64,000 nt of DNA from Enoplosus armatus (taxonomy: Eukaryota; Chordata; Actinopteri; Centrarchiformes; Enoplosidae), in NCBI RefSeq assembly GCF_043641665.1, contig NC_092194.1, positions 1,178,001 through 1,242,000 of the forward strand, written 5' to 3'. Positions 1 through 11,585 of this stretch are shown piece by piece. Below the pieces are notes generated by a model. The model was not told the origin of the DNA. It was given only the letters and a program-made list of their open reading frames with translations, and did no database searches. Position 1 is the stretch's first letter. The number at the start of each line of letters is the position of its first letter. A program made the translations under genes and the position numbers.

Positions 1-75
1 TACTCCTGCCTCTGATTGGCCAGTGTTCGTCTGTTTGGTTGGGTTAGGTTTAGGCACAAGCACGTAGCGAGCTTA
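1..75. repeat. Edge copy of the gtttaggcac-type dispersed repeat
   Basis: The text contains ggttaggtttaggcacaag, the same core seen near 20.86 kb and 50.06 kb in this window and, in reverse, near 63.03 kb. Sequences of the type gttaggtttaggcac are common dispersed repeats in teleost genomes (recalled, not searched). The copy is cut by the window edge, so its true length is unknown. Confidence 0.45.
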
Positions 76-1006
76 ACGCTGAGAAAACAGCGCTGAAAAT
101 GAAATCCTTAATCGTTAGAATGGATCAGAAATGCCAAATGAAAATAGCAACTGACGAGGGTTCCTATAGACATAATGTAGCGCTTATATGGCATTCATCC
201 AATTTTTAATTAAACAAAAGTATGACAACAAAGCACTGAAGGCCTGCATGTTGTCAGGCCCGAGCCAATGCAACACCCCCCCCCCCCCCTTTGTTCTGTC
301 ATGCTATGCATACACCATCAATGCACCATTACTCCATTTACGTTGATTTGACACACTGTACTTCAAGGTGACACATTATGGACTTGGTATTCCTTCTTTA
401 TTATTCAGTTGAATCTGCAGGCCAACAGATTATCATATTTTTTCAGATGGTTTTATTCTAGCATACAAGCAACATTATATTTGTGTACGAACTGGAAATG
501 TGTGTCGTATATAACGAAATGCACAAAAAAATACATTTGAAGTGGATTTTTTTTTTTTTACTGGAAAAGTGGGCAGAGCAAACACCGGCACGTCCCATCT
601 AAAGTGATAGTCTCCCTGAAGGTGACACACATGATTTTTACGAGCTATTAAGATTTTATGGTTGATAGAGGTCTTCCTCTGAGATTAGGGAGGACTCCAG
701 CGGGGGGTGGGGGAGGGGGGGACCTTTTCAGAGCGAGCTGATTGCTATCTTGGCCTCCGAGCGTACGGGGACCTCCATCATGCCCCCGAGCTGGGATCAA
801 ATAAAAGTTTCCGCTTCATTTTTAAACTTCTGCACAAAGCTGGACGCCGGCCAGAGACAAGGGAACGCCGTGCGATGTGCAGCTTCGGGAGCGCCGACCA
901 CACACTCCCTCTGGGATAAGCGTCCCCACGGCCAAGGTTTTAAAAACACAGACAAGACACAAAATAAAATGCAAGTCGACCGATTTCACCATATAATACT
1001 TACCCC
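76..1006. other. Unassigned non-coding DNA
   Basis: No recognisable gene or element. It holds a C14 tract at 276-289, a T13 tract at 547-559 and a G-rich patch near 699-720. Open frames at 707-1010 are short, overlap each other in different frames and show no motif. Confidence 0.6.
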
Positions 1007-1090
1007 TTAGAGGTCTTCTTAAATGATCTTGCCCTTATACACCACTCGAAAAAATGTTTACCATGCCAGTGTTTGGTAACTATCATTTTT
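1007..1090 (+). repeat. Dispersed repeat, partner of 23363-23480
   Basis: About 65 bases here (gatcttgcccttatacacca through aaaaaatgtttaccatgcca and onward) match a stretch near 23.41 kb with scattered substitutions. Both copies also share cttagaggtct just upstream. The class is unknown and no ends are defined. Confidence 0.5.
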
Positions 1091-1121
1091 TACGGTCAAA
1101 AAACCCCCCCCGCAAAGATAT

Positions 1122-1383
1122 TTAACCCTTTAACACCGAGTGTGTCACACTTTGGATTACCATAATTACGTCATGGTTTGCGCTATCGGAAAAATTCCGA
1201 CGGTTTCTGAAAGCTGAGACCGTTTCGCTTTACAGCCAATATGGTGTCCTTACGGTAATTTCACTCGCGCCTCTCAGTCAAAATATGCAAAAAAGTCCAG
1301 GCCGACATTTTGAGGCTTAGGTTTTAACGCTTTAAAACCTAAACCTGGCTGTAAAGCGCAACGTCGCAGCTTTCAGAAACCGT
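1122..1383. repeat. Foldback (imperfect inverted repeat), MITE-like
   Basis: Arm 1 at 1200-1237 starts acggtttctgaaagctgaga. Arm 2 at 1347-1383 is its near reverse complement (gcagctttcagaaaccgt and ggctgtaaagcg). About 33 of 38 positions pair. A second small hairpin (taggttttaac with its complement) lies inside at about 1318-1341. The block begins with ttaaccctttaacaccg at 1122, resembling TTAA-type transposon ends, but I find no matching right end, so its outer limits are uncertain. Confidence 0.5.
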
Positions 1384-1847
1384 TGGAACGTCAAACCGCT
1401 GTCAACATCAAACAAGAACTAGCGTGGAGTTTGAAGCGCTCAGCGTGAAATCTTGAACCCTTGATCCTGCAGGCATGATTGGCCGCTGGTCTAGTTTAAG
1501 TTACGGTGCGGAATACTTGCTGCGTTCACATTGCAAGCCTTAATTCTGTCTTCATTTGACGTTGGCTTAAGACACCCAGTTCGGTTGCATGGTGGGGCTG
1601 CCGGTGCCGATAGCCGGATAATTCCTTAAAGTACATTGCAGGTCACTCTGAAAACAAGCTCACAGGTGCTTTAAAGAAGCTACACTATGAACATTTCAGA
1701 CTTCTCTACAAAAGGAAATGTATAAGCAACAAACACAGATGAAGTCAGATGGTGTGGTCCTGGCCAAAAAAAAGCAGACAAAAGGTCATCCGAGTCCGAG
1801 CCTCATACGGTAAAAAGATCGTCCATGACATAACCCGCTCTGACCAG
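1384..1847. other. Unassigned non-coding DNA
   Basis: No gene, tandem repeat or inverted repeat stands out. Confidence 0.6.
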
Positions 1848-1890
1848 CTTTACCTCCCGTGCGACAGTGCTAACCACTGCGCCACCATGC
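1848..1890 (-). mobile_element. tRNA-headed SINE-like fragment (5' part)
   Basis: On the minus strand this reads ggtggcgcagtggttagcac, followed by tgtcgcacgggaggtaaag, which resembles a tRNA-derived pol III A-box region. The same head appears at 19.82-19.85 kb. Only the 5' head is kept; the body and B box are missing, so it cannot be active. Confidence 0.55.
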
Positions 1891-2903
1891 AGGAAAAGCT
1901 GTGCAAAATCCACATACCGCCGCACTGATGCAATCAGAGCCTCTCACACCACCCACACCATGTGTCAGAATAGGGCAATCCATCATCGCCGCTCCTCACA
2001 CACTGTGAACTTAAGACCCGGGCACCAATGCGACAGCGGCATTCTCAGGTTTAGCAGAGACTTTGGAAACTTAATTGTAAATGGGCCTTAAATCTAATTG
2101 TGGGATCCCCCCCCACCCCCCGTTGGCGCGAGAGCCCACGCATCCTCAGATACCACGGAGGAGCAGTCCTGATTGGATGGTTTGCCCCTGCAGGGTGCAT
2201 CCGCCTGACCCCCCCCCCCCGCCCCCCGCCCCCCACAGGCTCTGTGATTGGTGTGTTTTCTAATCAGAAGTGGCAGCCTGATTACATGGGTGGCCTGGGG
2301 ATTAAAAAGCTACAGAGGAACCTTGGAGTCACCTTACACCGTAGGGAAAAAAAAAAAACACAGCCCGGTGTCAAGTTGGATGTGTCCCTGTCACTTGCCA
2401 CCGACACCAGCGCCCTGAGACAATCACTGCAGGTTCAGGAGGACGGTTGGGACAAGGGAATCGCAGGTGCGGCCTCTGCTTCGTTAGGAGACGGAGTCGA
2501 CGAATCAACGAGAAACGTTTAATGAGTCCGGGATCTCGTCGGAAAGTGAGGTGAATGTAAACATAACCGACACTTTTTCTCCCCTTCATGTGTAAATTTG
2601 ATTTGCCCACAAGTGATGCAATGCCCCGGCAAGAGTTTTGCACTCGCTTCCCATAGCTGCAAATGAATTTCGCAACACATGAGTCGAGGAATGTGTCGAG
2701 CCTCTCAGATAGCGCAGGAGGTGCAGTGACAGCAGCAGCCACACACACAAAAAAAAAACAAAAAAAACCAAACCATCTTTTTTCCCCAGAGATGACTAAG
2801 CAAGAGAATATTTAGCACAGTCAAAGCTGGGAAAAGGAAACTCATCATTTCCTGTGAGCAAACACTTAAGGTGTCAGTTGTTGTTGTTTTTTCTTACAGC
2901 ACT
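1891..2903. other. Unassigned DNA with C-rich tracts
   Basis: It contains C-rich runs at 2106-2120 and 2209-2235 separated by attgg motifs. The 140-codon and 125-codon frames across 2100-2748 lie on opposite strands, show no domain, and partly translate the C-rich tract as Pro/Arg. I see no gene. Confidence 0.6.
2209..2235. repeat. Poly-C tract with two G interruptions
   Basis: C12, then C6 and C7 blocks separated by single G. The other strand is a G-run array able in principle to form a G-quadruplex. Confidence 0.85.
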
Positions 2904-2911
2904 GTTTACAG
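2904..2911. repeat. Target-site duplication, left (GTTTACAG)
   Basis: This 8-bp word is repeated exactly at 3700-3707, immediately outside the element ends. Eight bases is the hAT duplication length. Confidence 0.8.
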
Positions 2912-3699
2912 CAGGGGTATTCAACTAAAGTTCGAAGAGGTCCAGTTAGAGAAAATGTCCTCAAGCAAAGGTCCGGAACATCATCATGTCTAACGTGCGT
3001 TGTGATTTAGTGTGATATATATTGAAGTAGCCTGGCAGTTGTATCAAGGTCTGCATGTGATCAACAACTGACTGTCAAATCAAATAAAGAAATGTATTAT
3101 TTATTGTCACTTAACATTGAACTATAGAGATGTATAATACTGTAGATATGTACAATGTTCTTCTCTCATTAACTAAAAGAAGGGCTGCATTTAAAAATAA
3201 AATAGAGAAAATAAATGAAATAGCTTTAGAAAAATTGTGCATCTTGAAATAAAGTGCTTAATTTCAGAAAAACAAAATAAAGTGTAGCAGCAGCAGCTTG
3301 AGTTTCCCTTTTTCTTTGTTAACTGTTTCACATCTTGACTCAACAGTCTCAACCAATTCACAATAAATAACGTGTCTTCTCTCCCTGTGTCGTTCACTCG
3401 CCTCTTGCCTCTCTCGTCTGTCTGGATTCAGAGTCGCAATGTTTAGCGCCCTGGAATGCACAGATTTGATTGGCTGAGCAGCGTCACGTGGGCTGGCGTA
3501 ACTCGTATGCAACTGGTCTGTGAGTTTCTTGAGCCGCTAAACCAGCGCCGCAAAGACTAGAAAAGCTGCGCCGGCTAAAATAGGAGCGCCCCGTCAAAAT
3601 TTAAAATCCCTTAATAATTTATTGGTTATAGGTCCGGGTCCGTTTAGGACGGCGTCTGGGTCCGGACTCGGACCGCGGTCCGCCTGTTAGTGACCCATG
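2912..3699. mobile_element. hAT-type non-autonomous DNA transposon
   Basis: The element is 788 bp. The left end reads caggggtattcaactaaag and the right end reads ctgttagtgacccatg. These are degenerate inverted ends of the CAGGGG type usual in hAT elements. It is flanked by perfect 8-bp direct repeats. The right subterminal region is rich in ggtccg words and holds the palindrome cggaccgcggtccg at 3669-3682, typical of transposase-binding subterminal arrays. No transposase is encoded; internal frames are short and unconserved. The intact target duplication makes the boundaries secure to the base. Confidence 0.85.
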
Positions 3700-3707
3700 G
3701 TTTACAG
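3700..3707. repeat. Target-site duplication, right (GTTTACAG)
   Basis: Exact copy of the word at 2904-2911. Confidence 0.8.
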
Positions 3708-6324
3708 TGACTACGCACACAGCACCTCTAGCAAACTCCCGTCCTCATATCGAAGCCGCCAGCTTTAAAGGAATCTACTGCACCCGCTGTACGTTACCCA
3801 CAGTGCCACCCATGCTGGTAGCGGCTAATGTAGCCTGGAGCCTCTGTAGCCTGGTTTCTTTCTCACTTTTTTTCGGTGTCTCATGGGTGCAAGGTGCGGA
3901 TGTTTGCCTATCACGCAGGCAGTTCTGACTTCGCCGTAACCTTCCCTTCGTAAAGCGCCCATCGTCCACGTCCCACGAAATGAGGATACCTTGCATACCA
4001 TTAGCAGATTCTGGGCTGACCGGAGCGTCACTCACCAGGATGGACCAGAAGGTTAAACCCTAATCAGAGTAAAGATGGCGGGTTTCATGATGGGAAAAAA
4101 AACAAAAAAACAAAACACAAGCATTTATTATGAAATACATTCTAATTAACGCGAAATACATACCTTTGTTTGGGAGCTGGGTCGACGTGGAAGCAATCAA
4201 AATGACAATCGCGACAAAACAAAAAGAAAATGATCATCATCTCTCATTATGAGAGAATGTGCTTGTTCATCATTGGACAACAGAACTATGAACCACAGTA
4301 TCATAACTTCTACTACAATGTGATCCCATTTAAAGCCTATGAATGATAACAATGAGTTATTGCCGTCCCCGGGCGGCGCGACAGGTAATTAACAGCGACC
4401 TGTATGGCAATTCGTTGCTGCGGAAGACTCTACGGAGAGTGCAACGGGGGTTAGTGCATTCTGCAGTGAAAACGTAATCAAGTTCTGTCTTGAACTTACC
4501 CTTGAAGCGGTATGATAATACACGTGGTCCATCGTGGATATTGTATGTGCATTCTGTGGGGAATTTCTGTGGACGGAAATCCTGAGGAGGAAGTTCAGCT
4601 GCATTTGTTTGAACTTCACTGGGGGCATCTCCCTTCCTCTGTACGATTTCTCATCCCCCAACCCCCGTTGAACCGGTTGAGCAACACTTGTGGAGACTTC
4701 ACAAACCGCACAGGAAGTGGGCCGCCGGAGGATGTGAAACCTGCTCTTCAATAGATGAAGAATAATTGAGCTCTTCTTGTACTTACTTCCGGCTCTCGCG
4801 TTCAATTTGTTCAAGAAACGAATTACAGCAATAATGAAGTCTTTTCTTTTCATTACAGTGTGCTTTTATTGCCAAATAAACCCAGAATGAAATGTTGTCG
4901 GTCCCTGTCGGGGACCTGCACATGCTCAGTGCACAATGAATGTGATATGGACTTTGTGGAATCATGAAATACTTGTTGTTTTCGCGATAAACTTACCAAT
5001 ATGTATCCGAACGTTGGATTTCACCCTGGATTCTTCAACCTCTCTCTCCCCCCTGACAGCTGCCTCGTCTCGTTGGTGAATGCTGGGGGTAAACAGACCG
5101 AAACCAAACAGAGCAAAGTCTGAACACCCCCCCTCCCCCCAGGGAGTATCCAGGGTGCCTCTAGCCCTCAACTTGGACTTCAATTCAATTTAGACAATTC
5201 AGAAAACAAGTCATCTTGCCCAGGATACTATGTATACGTGTCTAATACTATTCACCGTGCAAACTCGATCCACTCACCTCAAGTTTACTCTAATATGTGA
5301 TAAGCCCTCCAAATCTATATCCAAATCTGGCCAATATAGGTATTTATTTATTATAATTTTTTACATATCTTTGGGTCTAAATGACTAATAAGTACAACAG
5401 GTTTTGGAATTGGTCCAGAAGATCGCCTCAGCCCGAAGCCACGAGTCAGGCTGCAACGACCGCAACGTAATCCTCGGTGGCAAATTGCGGTTTAGGCTTC
5501 GATTGTTGCTGTAAGTGCCTTGACGACATTATGGAAATGGACGCCGACAGAGATAGACCTTGACCCGTGAAACCTTTTTTGGATTTATTGCCGGTGCAAC
5601 CAACCACGCTGCGACCCTTTCGGGACACAGCGTTCTTGCCGTGGTGTTTGGGAGCCAATCATGTTCCAGTATGGAAAAACTTCCTCCAGGTTCCCAAACA
5701 CTGAGAAGAATTCGGGGGGGAATCTTGTGTCCAGCTGTTAAAACGTTTTTGAAATGAGTCATATTCACACATTCATCCATTCTGGATTTTTACAAGAAGG
5801 AGCCATTTTAGCAGATGCCATTTTAAGAATCGTTAACCGTGTTGCCCTGCGATACTTTCTAACACCGGAAGGTCAATCAATCCATATCCAACCACTGGCA
5901 CTTGACGCGAGCCGTGTTTGCCACACTTCTTTGTACAAGATGTCAGATAACCCCCACGCCGGCAGCGCGCGTGACGAGACCTGTATCTCCAGTGTAACAC
6001 GGTAACATCCGCTCACGGCGGCGTAATCTACAGCTTAACTGCTGTCAAGGGATCACAGAAGCGTTAACGTTTCATTACCGGAACCTTTGAGGCCACAGTG
6101 ATGAATGCCGTTTCATCAGCTTGTGCTTTAACACTTTGGCTCCCCGATGTCTTTTTAAAAGGCGCTGCTCAATAGAGAGTATATGAGGTGCGTCCACGTA
6201 TAAAATGTCACTATTAGAAAAAAAAAAAAAAAGCCTATAAAGAGAAGCGTCTCCCGTGGTCCCCGCAGCTGACATCTCTCCCTCTTCATCTCTTCCTCTT
6301 TAAGGCTGGCAGACCTTTTTATAA

Positions 6325-6354
6325 CCCCCCCCACACACACACACACACCCCCCC
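6325..6354. repeat. (CA)n microsatellite bounded by C runs
   Basis: About eight CA units at 6332-6348 with C8 before and C7 after. Confidence 0.9.
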
Positions 6355-6489
6355 ACCACCACCATCATGCCTGAGTGAGGTGAAAAATGAAAGGCAACAG
6401 TGTCTTGCTCCTGGGATGGGAGCGAGGGAAGTGGAGCAGAGCTGTGGAGCTCCCTGCGAGGCCGGCTGATGAGGCTGATGAGGCTAAGC

Positions 6490-6490
<1 letters not shown>

Positions 6491-6521
<31 letters not shown>
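6491..6521. repeat. Poly-A tract (31 bases)
   Basis: Uninterrupted A31. No recognisable retroposed body lies immediately upstream, so it may be a simple homopolymer rather than a retroposon tail. Confidence 0.9.
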
Positions 6522-6524
<3 letters not shown>

Positions 6525-6834
6525 GCTCCCGGGAAGAGTTGAAGGTAACTCTTTGCTGCATGCCGCCGGCTAAGGAGACGTGACGTTTAGATAAGCACGA
6601 TCGCAGCCATTTAGATTCCACCAGAGGGAGAGGAGGTCACTGCGGAGGCTCGCTAGGTTACACACATACCATATATTTACATCCTCACAGGGAGGCACCC
6701 GGTTCATTGCCTCCTATAAACGCCAGAAACCCCATGCTATACTTTTTGTTAGTCTCGTTTGAGTGCCCGGCAAGATAAAAACAAAAACATCCTTTTCAAA
6801 TTGATACGTATTGAATCTGCAGCGAGACCTCCAG

Positions 6835-6854
6835 CCCCCCCCCCCCCCCCCCCC
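6835..6854. repeat. Poly-C tract (20 bases)
   Basis: Uninterrupted C20. Confidence 0.9.
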
Positions 6855-7480
6855 ACACTCCAACAACAGGCTAGTTATCCTCCCCTGCCCCGCTCTGCAC
6901 GGCTTCCATGCATGACCAGTATAACTTGACCCTGCCGGAGGAGACAATTCAGCAAAAAATAAAATATGAATAGGTAAGAGTCAGTCTGCTGGTAAGAATT
7001 GTGATTGTGACACTCATTGTTGATGAAGTTGGAAAGAGTCAAAGGTACAAAAAGGTTTCAGATTAACAAAATATTTTTTTTAAAAAGTGCCATTAATGCA
7101 ACTAGAATTTGTTTAAAAAAAAAAGACATTATAGGGTAGTAAAAAATTATTATCATAATTGTCCAGGCGACTTTTGGTCCAGTCTATTCCAACTTAATCT
7201 GGGCCCCCGCCCATCCCTATTTCTGTTAAGTGGTGACAATTGGATACATAGCGGCGCAAGACTGAGAAGAGAAAAAACCCCCAACAAAGGTGGTGCAGAG
7301 AAGCTGAAAGCAAAAGAGGTTGAAGTCCCTTGATGCCAAGGTTCTGCAGCTGAAGCCGCGAGACAGAAGACAACAGGGATATGATAAGCAAGGTTCGGGT
7401 TTGGCTCGCTGGATATTTAGCTAATGTTGCGTATTATATATCGGGTGCCTTTTGCCGAAAACATGTTCGTCACTTTCCAC

Positions 7481-7508
7481 TTTTTTTTTTTTTTTTTTTT
7501 TTTTTTTT
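7481..7508. repeat. Poly-T tract (28 bases)
   Basis: Uninterrupted T28. Confidence 0.9.
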
Positions 7509-7669
7509 GGTGAGTCCGGGGCCATTTTTCCTTTAACAGTCCCGTGTTGAGCTCAACCACTTCTTGCACAGATGTTCCACATTAAAAGCCTTCCAGTAGC
7601 AGCCTGATCCATGGTGGGCTTTTAATGTGAAACTTTGTAGACTTGATTGGATTTAATTTGTGGTTGTTG

Positions 7670-7691
7670 TATATATATATATATATATATA
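7670..7691. repeat. (TA)n microsatellite, target of the Tc1 insertion
   Basis: About eleven TA units ending exactly at the left end of the Tc1/mariner element. Tc1 elements insert at TA, so this tract probably supplied the target. Confidence 0.85.
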
Positions 7692-8231
7692 CAGTGCTTA
7701 ACAAATGTATTAGCCCACCACCCAGTGTAAGGTGTTTGCCCCCGCTGCCCTAAATGAACAGTATTGCTGGTGACCAAAATATTTGATGTTTCTGTAACGG
7801 TTAATCCACCAGTATGTGCAAGCCAAGCTCTCTAATCAAAATGATCTCTTTAATGCTAAAATATAATTATTGTTGTTATCCATGAATTCTCAAATTTACT
7901 GTTTAACAAAAAAGCAGAAAAAAAATAGTAAAGCACGTTATTATTTTTTGATTGAGATGCCAAATCACAGTTATTTGCTTTACTGAACAGAAACATTTGT
8001 TTTAGTGGCTGCAAGAATGCAAGCTGTTATCAGGGCCAAAGGAGGTCGTACAGAATATTAAGATTTTTGGTTAATATATGTGAATAAGGACTATTTAGTT
8101 GTTCCAGTTTGTTATTTGCCTAATAAATAACAATACAATTTTTAGTTTGAAACAAGTTTTTGACAGATTTCTAAAATACTTGTGTTTTCTCATTTTTATG
8201 ACAGGTGGTCTAATAAAGTTGTTAAGCACTG
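7692..8231 (+). mobile_element. Tc1/mariner-type element, internally deleted
   Basis: The element is 540 bp. Left terminus cagtgcttaacaaatgtatt (7692-7719 in all) and right terminus at 8204-8231 are inverted copies with 24 of 28 positions matching. Both ends are flanked by TA (7690-7691 and 8232-8233), the Tc1/mariner target duplication. Most of the transposase gene is gone, but its last 16 codons survive at 8011-8061, giving the orientation as plus. It is non-autonomous; ends this well preserved could still have been mobilised in trans. Confidence 0.85.
8011..8061 (+). pseudogene. Tc1-like transposase C-terminal relic
   Basis: In frame this reads ARMQAVIRAKGGRTEY followed by a TAA stop. The pattern AV(I)xAKGG(x)T(x)Y-stop is the usual carboxyl end of Tc1-like transposases as I recall them. 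The DDE catalytic core is absent. It has no function as a protein and serves only to identify the family and strand of the enclosing element. Confidence 0.75.
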
Positions 8232-8233
8232 TA

Positions 8234-9593
8234 TATTTTCTTTTATTATTTTTGTTTTGCTGTCACAAAGCAGCGGATTGATGAGCACAATGCGACTCAG
8301 CTGTTGTGCTGATGGAATTAGCGCGCTAAGAAAAAGAACATTGTACTTGAGTTATTAAATGCAGGTAATATTGAACCTTTTGGGCCTTTATTTTGTTTTG
8401 TTTGCCAGCATGGCTCTTATTTTAAACTGGGTCCATATTTAAATACCAGCTGTTGTTAAGAGAATTTGTTGTTGTTCTATCCTGTAAGAACAAAATAGAT
8501 GGGAAACAGATGACATCCCAGGTTGATATAAATGTCAGTGTCAACTATCAGTGACGGTTAGATCACACTAATGCATCGATGCCATTGGTCAGAATGTGAA
8601 CAAGCAGGCAGGTAGGTAATTTGGCTGTCATCAGTCATCGCGCTGTCGTCCCATGTTCAAATCGATGCCAGCAGCCCAGGGCGAAGCCGCGCCGGCAAGG
8701 TGAGAACACCGGACACCCCGGAGCAGAACTGATGACCAGCCGCAAGTGAGCCGCCTCGCTGGCTGCGGATCTCGGCTGCCGTTCGCTCCGGAGTGCGTCC
8801 CCTCAGCCTCAGCAAAGCATCGATCTCAATCAATGAGGCCGATAAACCGCAGGCTCCAGACAGCCTGTCTGTCTGCCACTGTGTTGTCTCTGACATTCAC
8901 TCTGCCTCGCCCGTCTGAAGTTACCAGCTGCTGAAAGCTCCCACTCAGCAGCGGGTCAGCCAGCAGAAATCGTTATCCGAAGGCCGCGGTGGATAGATGG
9001 GTCGCGTCTCCACACCACGCAACTGTGTGTAGCAAACACATACTCCCCCAGGCGTTAGCGTCAAGTCATCAGTCTGCTTCAAGTGATGTAACACCTGTCT
9101 TGTTTCAAGAAGGATAATGGAAAATAATGCTCCAGTCGGGCATCAAGTGTCTAATGTCTCCATAACGTCCCCAAAGTAATCAAAGACCTAATCAATGATG
9201 TTACAGTGACGAAAGAACTGGTGGGTCTGATGGGAACCGCAAGACCCGAAAGGAATGTCCGCTCGCAGGGTGGGACGAGGAACACGGACAACTGTCCAAG
9301 TCTGGTGAAACTGGGGGGAAAAAAAGGACGTCTGGATGTGTTAACACTGGATGTGAAATAATAGGGAACACTCACGACACGAGACCCCTAAGAGTTTAAT
9401 CTGGGAATGCTTTGGTATTTATGGGTCCATAATTTTTTGTCAGTTTCAGTTTTATAGGGAGGAACATGGAGTTGTTACTGTTACATTGGTGCACTTCAAA
9501 TTAATTGTTAATTGTTTTCTTTTTTTTTTTGTGATCACACAGCAGGTTGAAATGTCTCTAGAGGCAAGCCAACAATTCAACGTTAATGGGCAC
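8234..9593. other. Unassigned non-coding DNA
   Basis: No gene or repeat recognised. A GC-richer patch at about 8640-8990 carries short overlapping frames on both strands without motifs. Confidence 0.55.
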
Positions 9594-9597
9594 TTAA

Positions 9598-10110
9598 AGG
9601 CCCCATGTTATGCTCATTTCAGCTCTATATTTAGTATATTTGGTATATTATTTAGTATGTATTTAGTAGCTTTGCATGATTCACAGTTGAAAAAAGTCTT
9701 GATTTCTCTTCTCCTGGGCCTTTCTGCAGCCCTCTCAGTCCCCCCCCCCTGTCTGAAACAAGCCGTTTGAGACAAACTGAACAACCTCCAAACACTTGAA
9801 GAGTAGTTCCTGAGCAGAGCGCTCCAATGACTCAGACAGACTGAGCGGGTGGGTGAGCGTCCCTGTATTTGGTGGGCGTGCTGTGATTGGAGCAGATGAC
9901 CTGCTGGGGGGCCGTGGCTGTATAGTTGTGACATCACAACCTTACAGAAGTCCTGACAGCTTGTTTAAAAGGCACAGTTTCTGAATACTGGCTGTGTGCG
10001 TTTCTCCGTGGACCGAACGCTTTGATACTTTCACAGTATTTATACAGCACCTAGAGCTGCTTTATAATCAAACAAGACATGGGGATCTCACTTTCTACAA
10101 TATGGGACCT
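9598..10110. mobile_element. TTAA-type MITE, copy A (long form)
   Basis: The ends are inverted: left aggccccatgttatg and, reversed, right aggtcccatattgta. TTAA stands at 9594-9597 on the left; the right side has TTCC (10111-10114), probably a mutated TTAA. Copy B at 26399-26684 shares the ends and the distal half (gagcgtccctgta, ggctgtatagttgtgacatc, gtttaaaaggcac). Copy A keeps about 220 internal bases that copy B lacks. A TTAA target suggests piggyBac or a similar TTAA-specific superfamily; no transposase is encoded. Confidence 0.75.
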
Positions 10111-11181
10111 TTCCAATAATAAATGAACAATGAATGGATATTTACCCTGGTTTAAACCTATTTCCCCTATAATTACTATATCAAATTACACAGTCTTTTC
10201 CAGGAAATGATTAGGAAGACACAGACCCATGAAATAAGCAAAAGACTTACCAAAAGCTGATTGTGAATCTCTGTATTTTCAGTGCATTTTGAGAGAAGAA
10301 CCAGCCATTCAGTAAGTCACACTTATTGATACACACAGTTAGCGAGTCAAGTGGTGCGCAGGAACTCGTCGCCAGCAATTACTGAACATAAAATAGTTCC
10401 GCAGACATGTGGCATAAATAATGTAAAAAAAAAACAACAACAAAAAAGTTCTAAAACCACTGTAATATTATATGAAATGATACAAATAGCTTGACTCAAA
10501 ACTCCCTATACATGCTGCATTGTTCTCACACATGACCTACTGTGTGGAGGTCTGGGGAAACAACACCAATTCAGAGTTTATTATAGAGATTATTATGAAC
10601 GAACCGACGCACTAATTACTAAATTATTATAGTATAGAGAGAGCCGGCACGAAATAACAACAAATATAAAAAAATAAATCTATATATTGTATATATTTTG
10701 ATTCTGTCTTGTTTAAATATAGCAGCGAAAGTGTATAAAAGTATAATAAGCTATAATAAACTTTTTTTATTTGTTGACTTAATTATTTATTTTGCTTTTC
10801 CTTTTAATTTCCGCCTCCTCGTTGAGTTATTTATACGTGCATTCGTGTCGAAGTTACTACAAACTATTGCATAACATAAAAACATAAAGACATTACTGAT
10901 GTTAGGACGTTTCTTGAAGTGTTTGTTAGTGTGCAATAACAATTATAATGTCTCCTATGAAGACATATTTTATATTACTACAGCTGTGTTGACTGTATTG
11001 CCATTCATTATCTGTTTATACAAATACATCATTAACACGTATTTACTGTATATATATCTACGTATGTGTACTTTATGCTTACAACTACATTATAGTGTGT
11101 TTTGAACCATTTAGTAAATGTTCATATTCTGTTTACAGACACTCACTGAGACTTAGACATGTGTTGCCGCTCCTTCTATCC

Positions 11182-11209
11182 TAATAATAATAATAATAAT
11201 AATAATAAT
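11182..11209. repeat. (TAA)n microsatellite
   Basis: Nine TAA units. Confidence 0.9.
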
Positions 11210-11345
11210 CTCTATGTTCTCGGTATTAAGCTTGGTATAGAAAGCTGTGTGCGACCATCCCAACACGTTGAGCAAGTATCAATACAGAGCAGCCAGCTGC
11301 GCTTCTCATCAGCGGGGCGATTAGCTGCGAAACATGGCTGCCTGT

Positions 11346-11360
11346 CCCCCCCCCCCCCCC
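11346..11360. repeat. Poly-C tract (15 bases)
   Basis: Uninterrupted C15 followed by GGG. Confidence 0.9.
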
Positions 11361-11544
11361 GGGCACTCTGAGCAAGTTGGCCACGGGATGAAAGGAAACA
11401 ATCTCACCTAACATCCCCGATCGATATGTGTGTTCTCGGGTTGGCCGTGTCCCACAGCAATTATCGCACGCACATCGGGTCGAAGTACATTTGACCCGCG
11501 CCCCCCTCCCAAAGTCAAACACAAGATCCACTCCACGCCTGATC

Positions 11545-11585
11545 CACACACACACACACACACACACACCCACACACACACACTC
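11545..11585. repeat. (CA)n microsatellite
   Basis: About twenty CA units with one interruption (acccac). Confidence 0.9.

Larger units (their letters stand above)
3708..7480. other. Unassigned DNA; weak minus-strand exon candidate near 4.5 kb
   Basis: No recognised gene. Three GTAAGT splice-donor words lie on the minus strand at 4494-4499, 4781-4786 and 4991-4996. A candidate exon at 4581-4500 (minus) follows a pyrimidine-rich acceptor (cttcctcctcag). The frames do not join into a convincing protein, so this is not called as a gene. Frames of 60-154 codons here match nothing I recognise. Low-complexity tracts are listed separately. Confidence 0.5.

Noticed and set aside
2100..2260. C-rich region between attgg words as a CpG-island promoter
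   Set aside because: The richness is mainly C homopolymer with few CpG pairs, and no transcript unit follows.
6491..6521. A31 run as the tail of a processed pseudogene
   Set aside because: No coding-like or SINE-like body precedes it and no flanking duplication was found.
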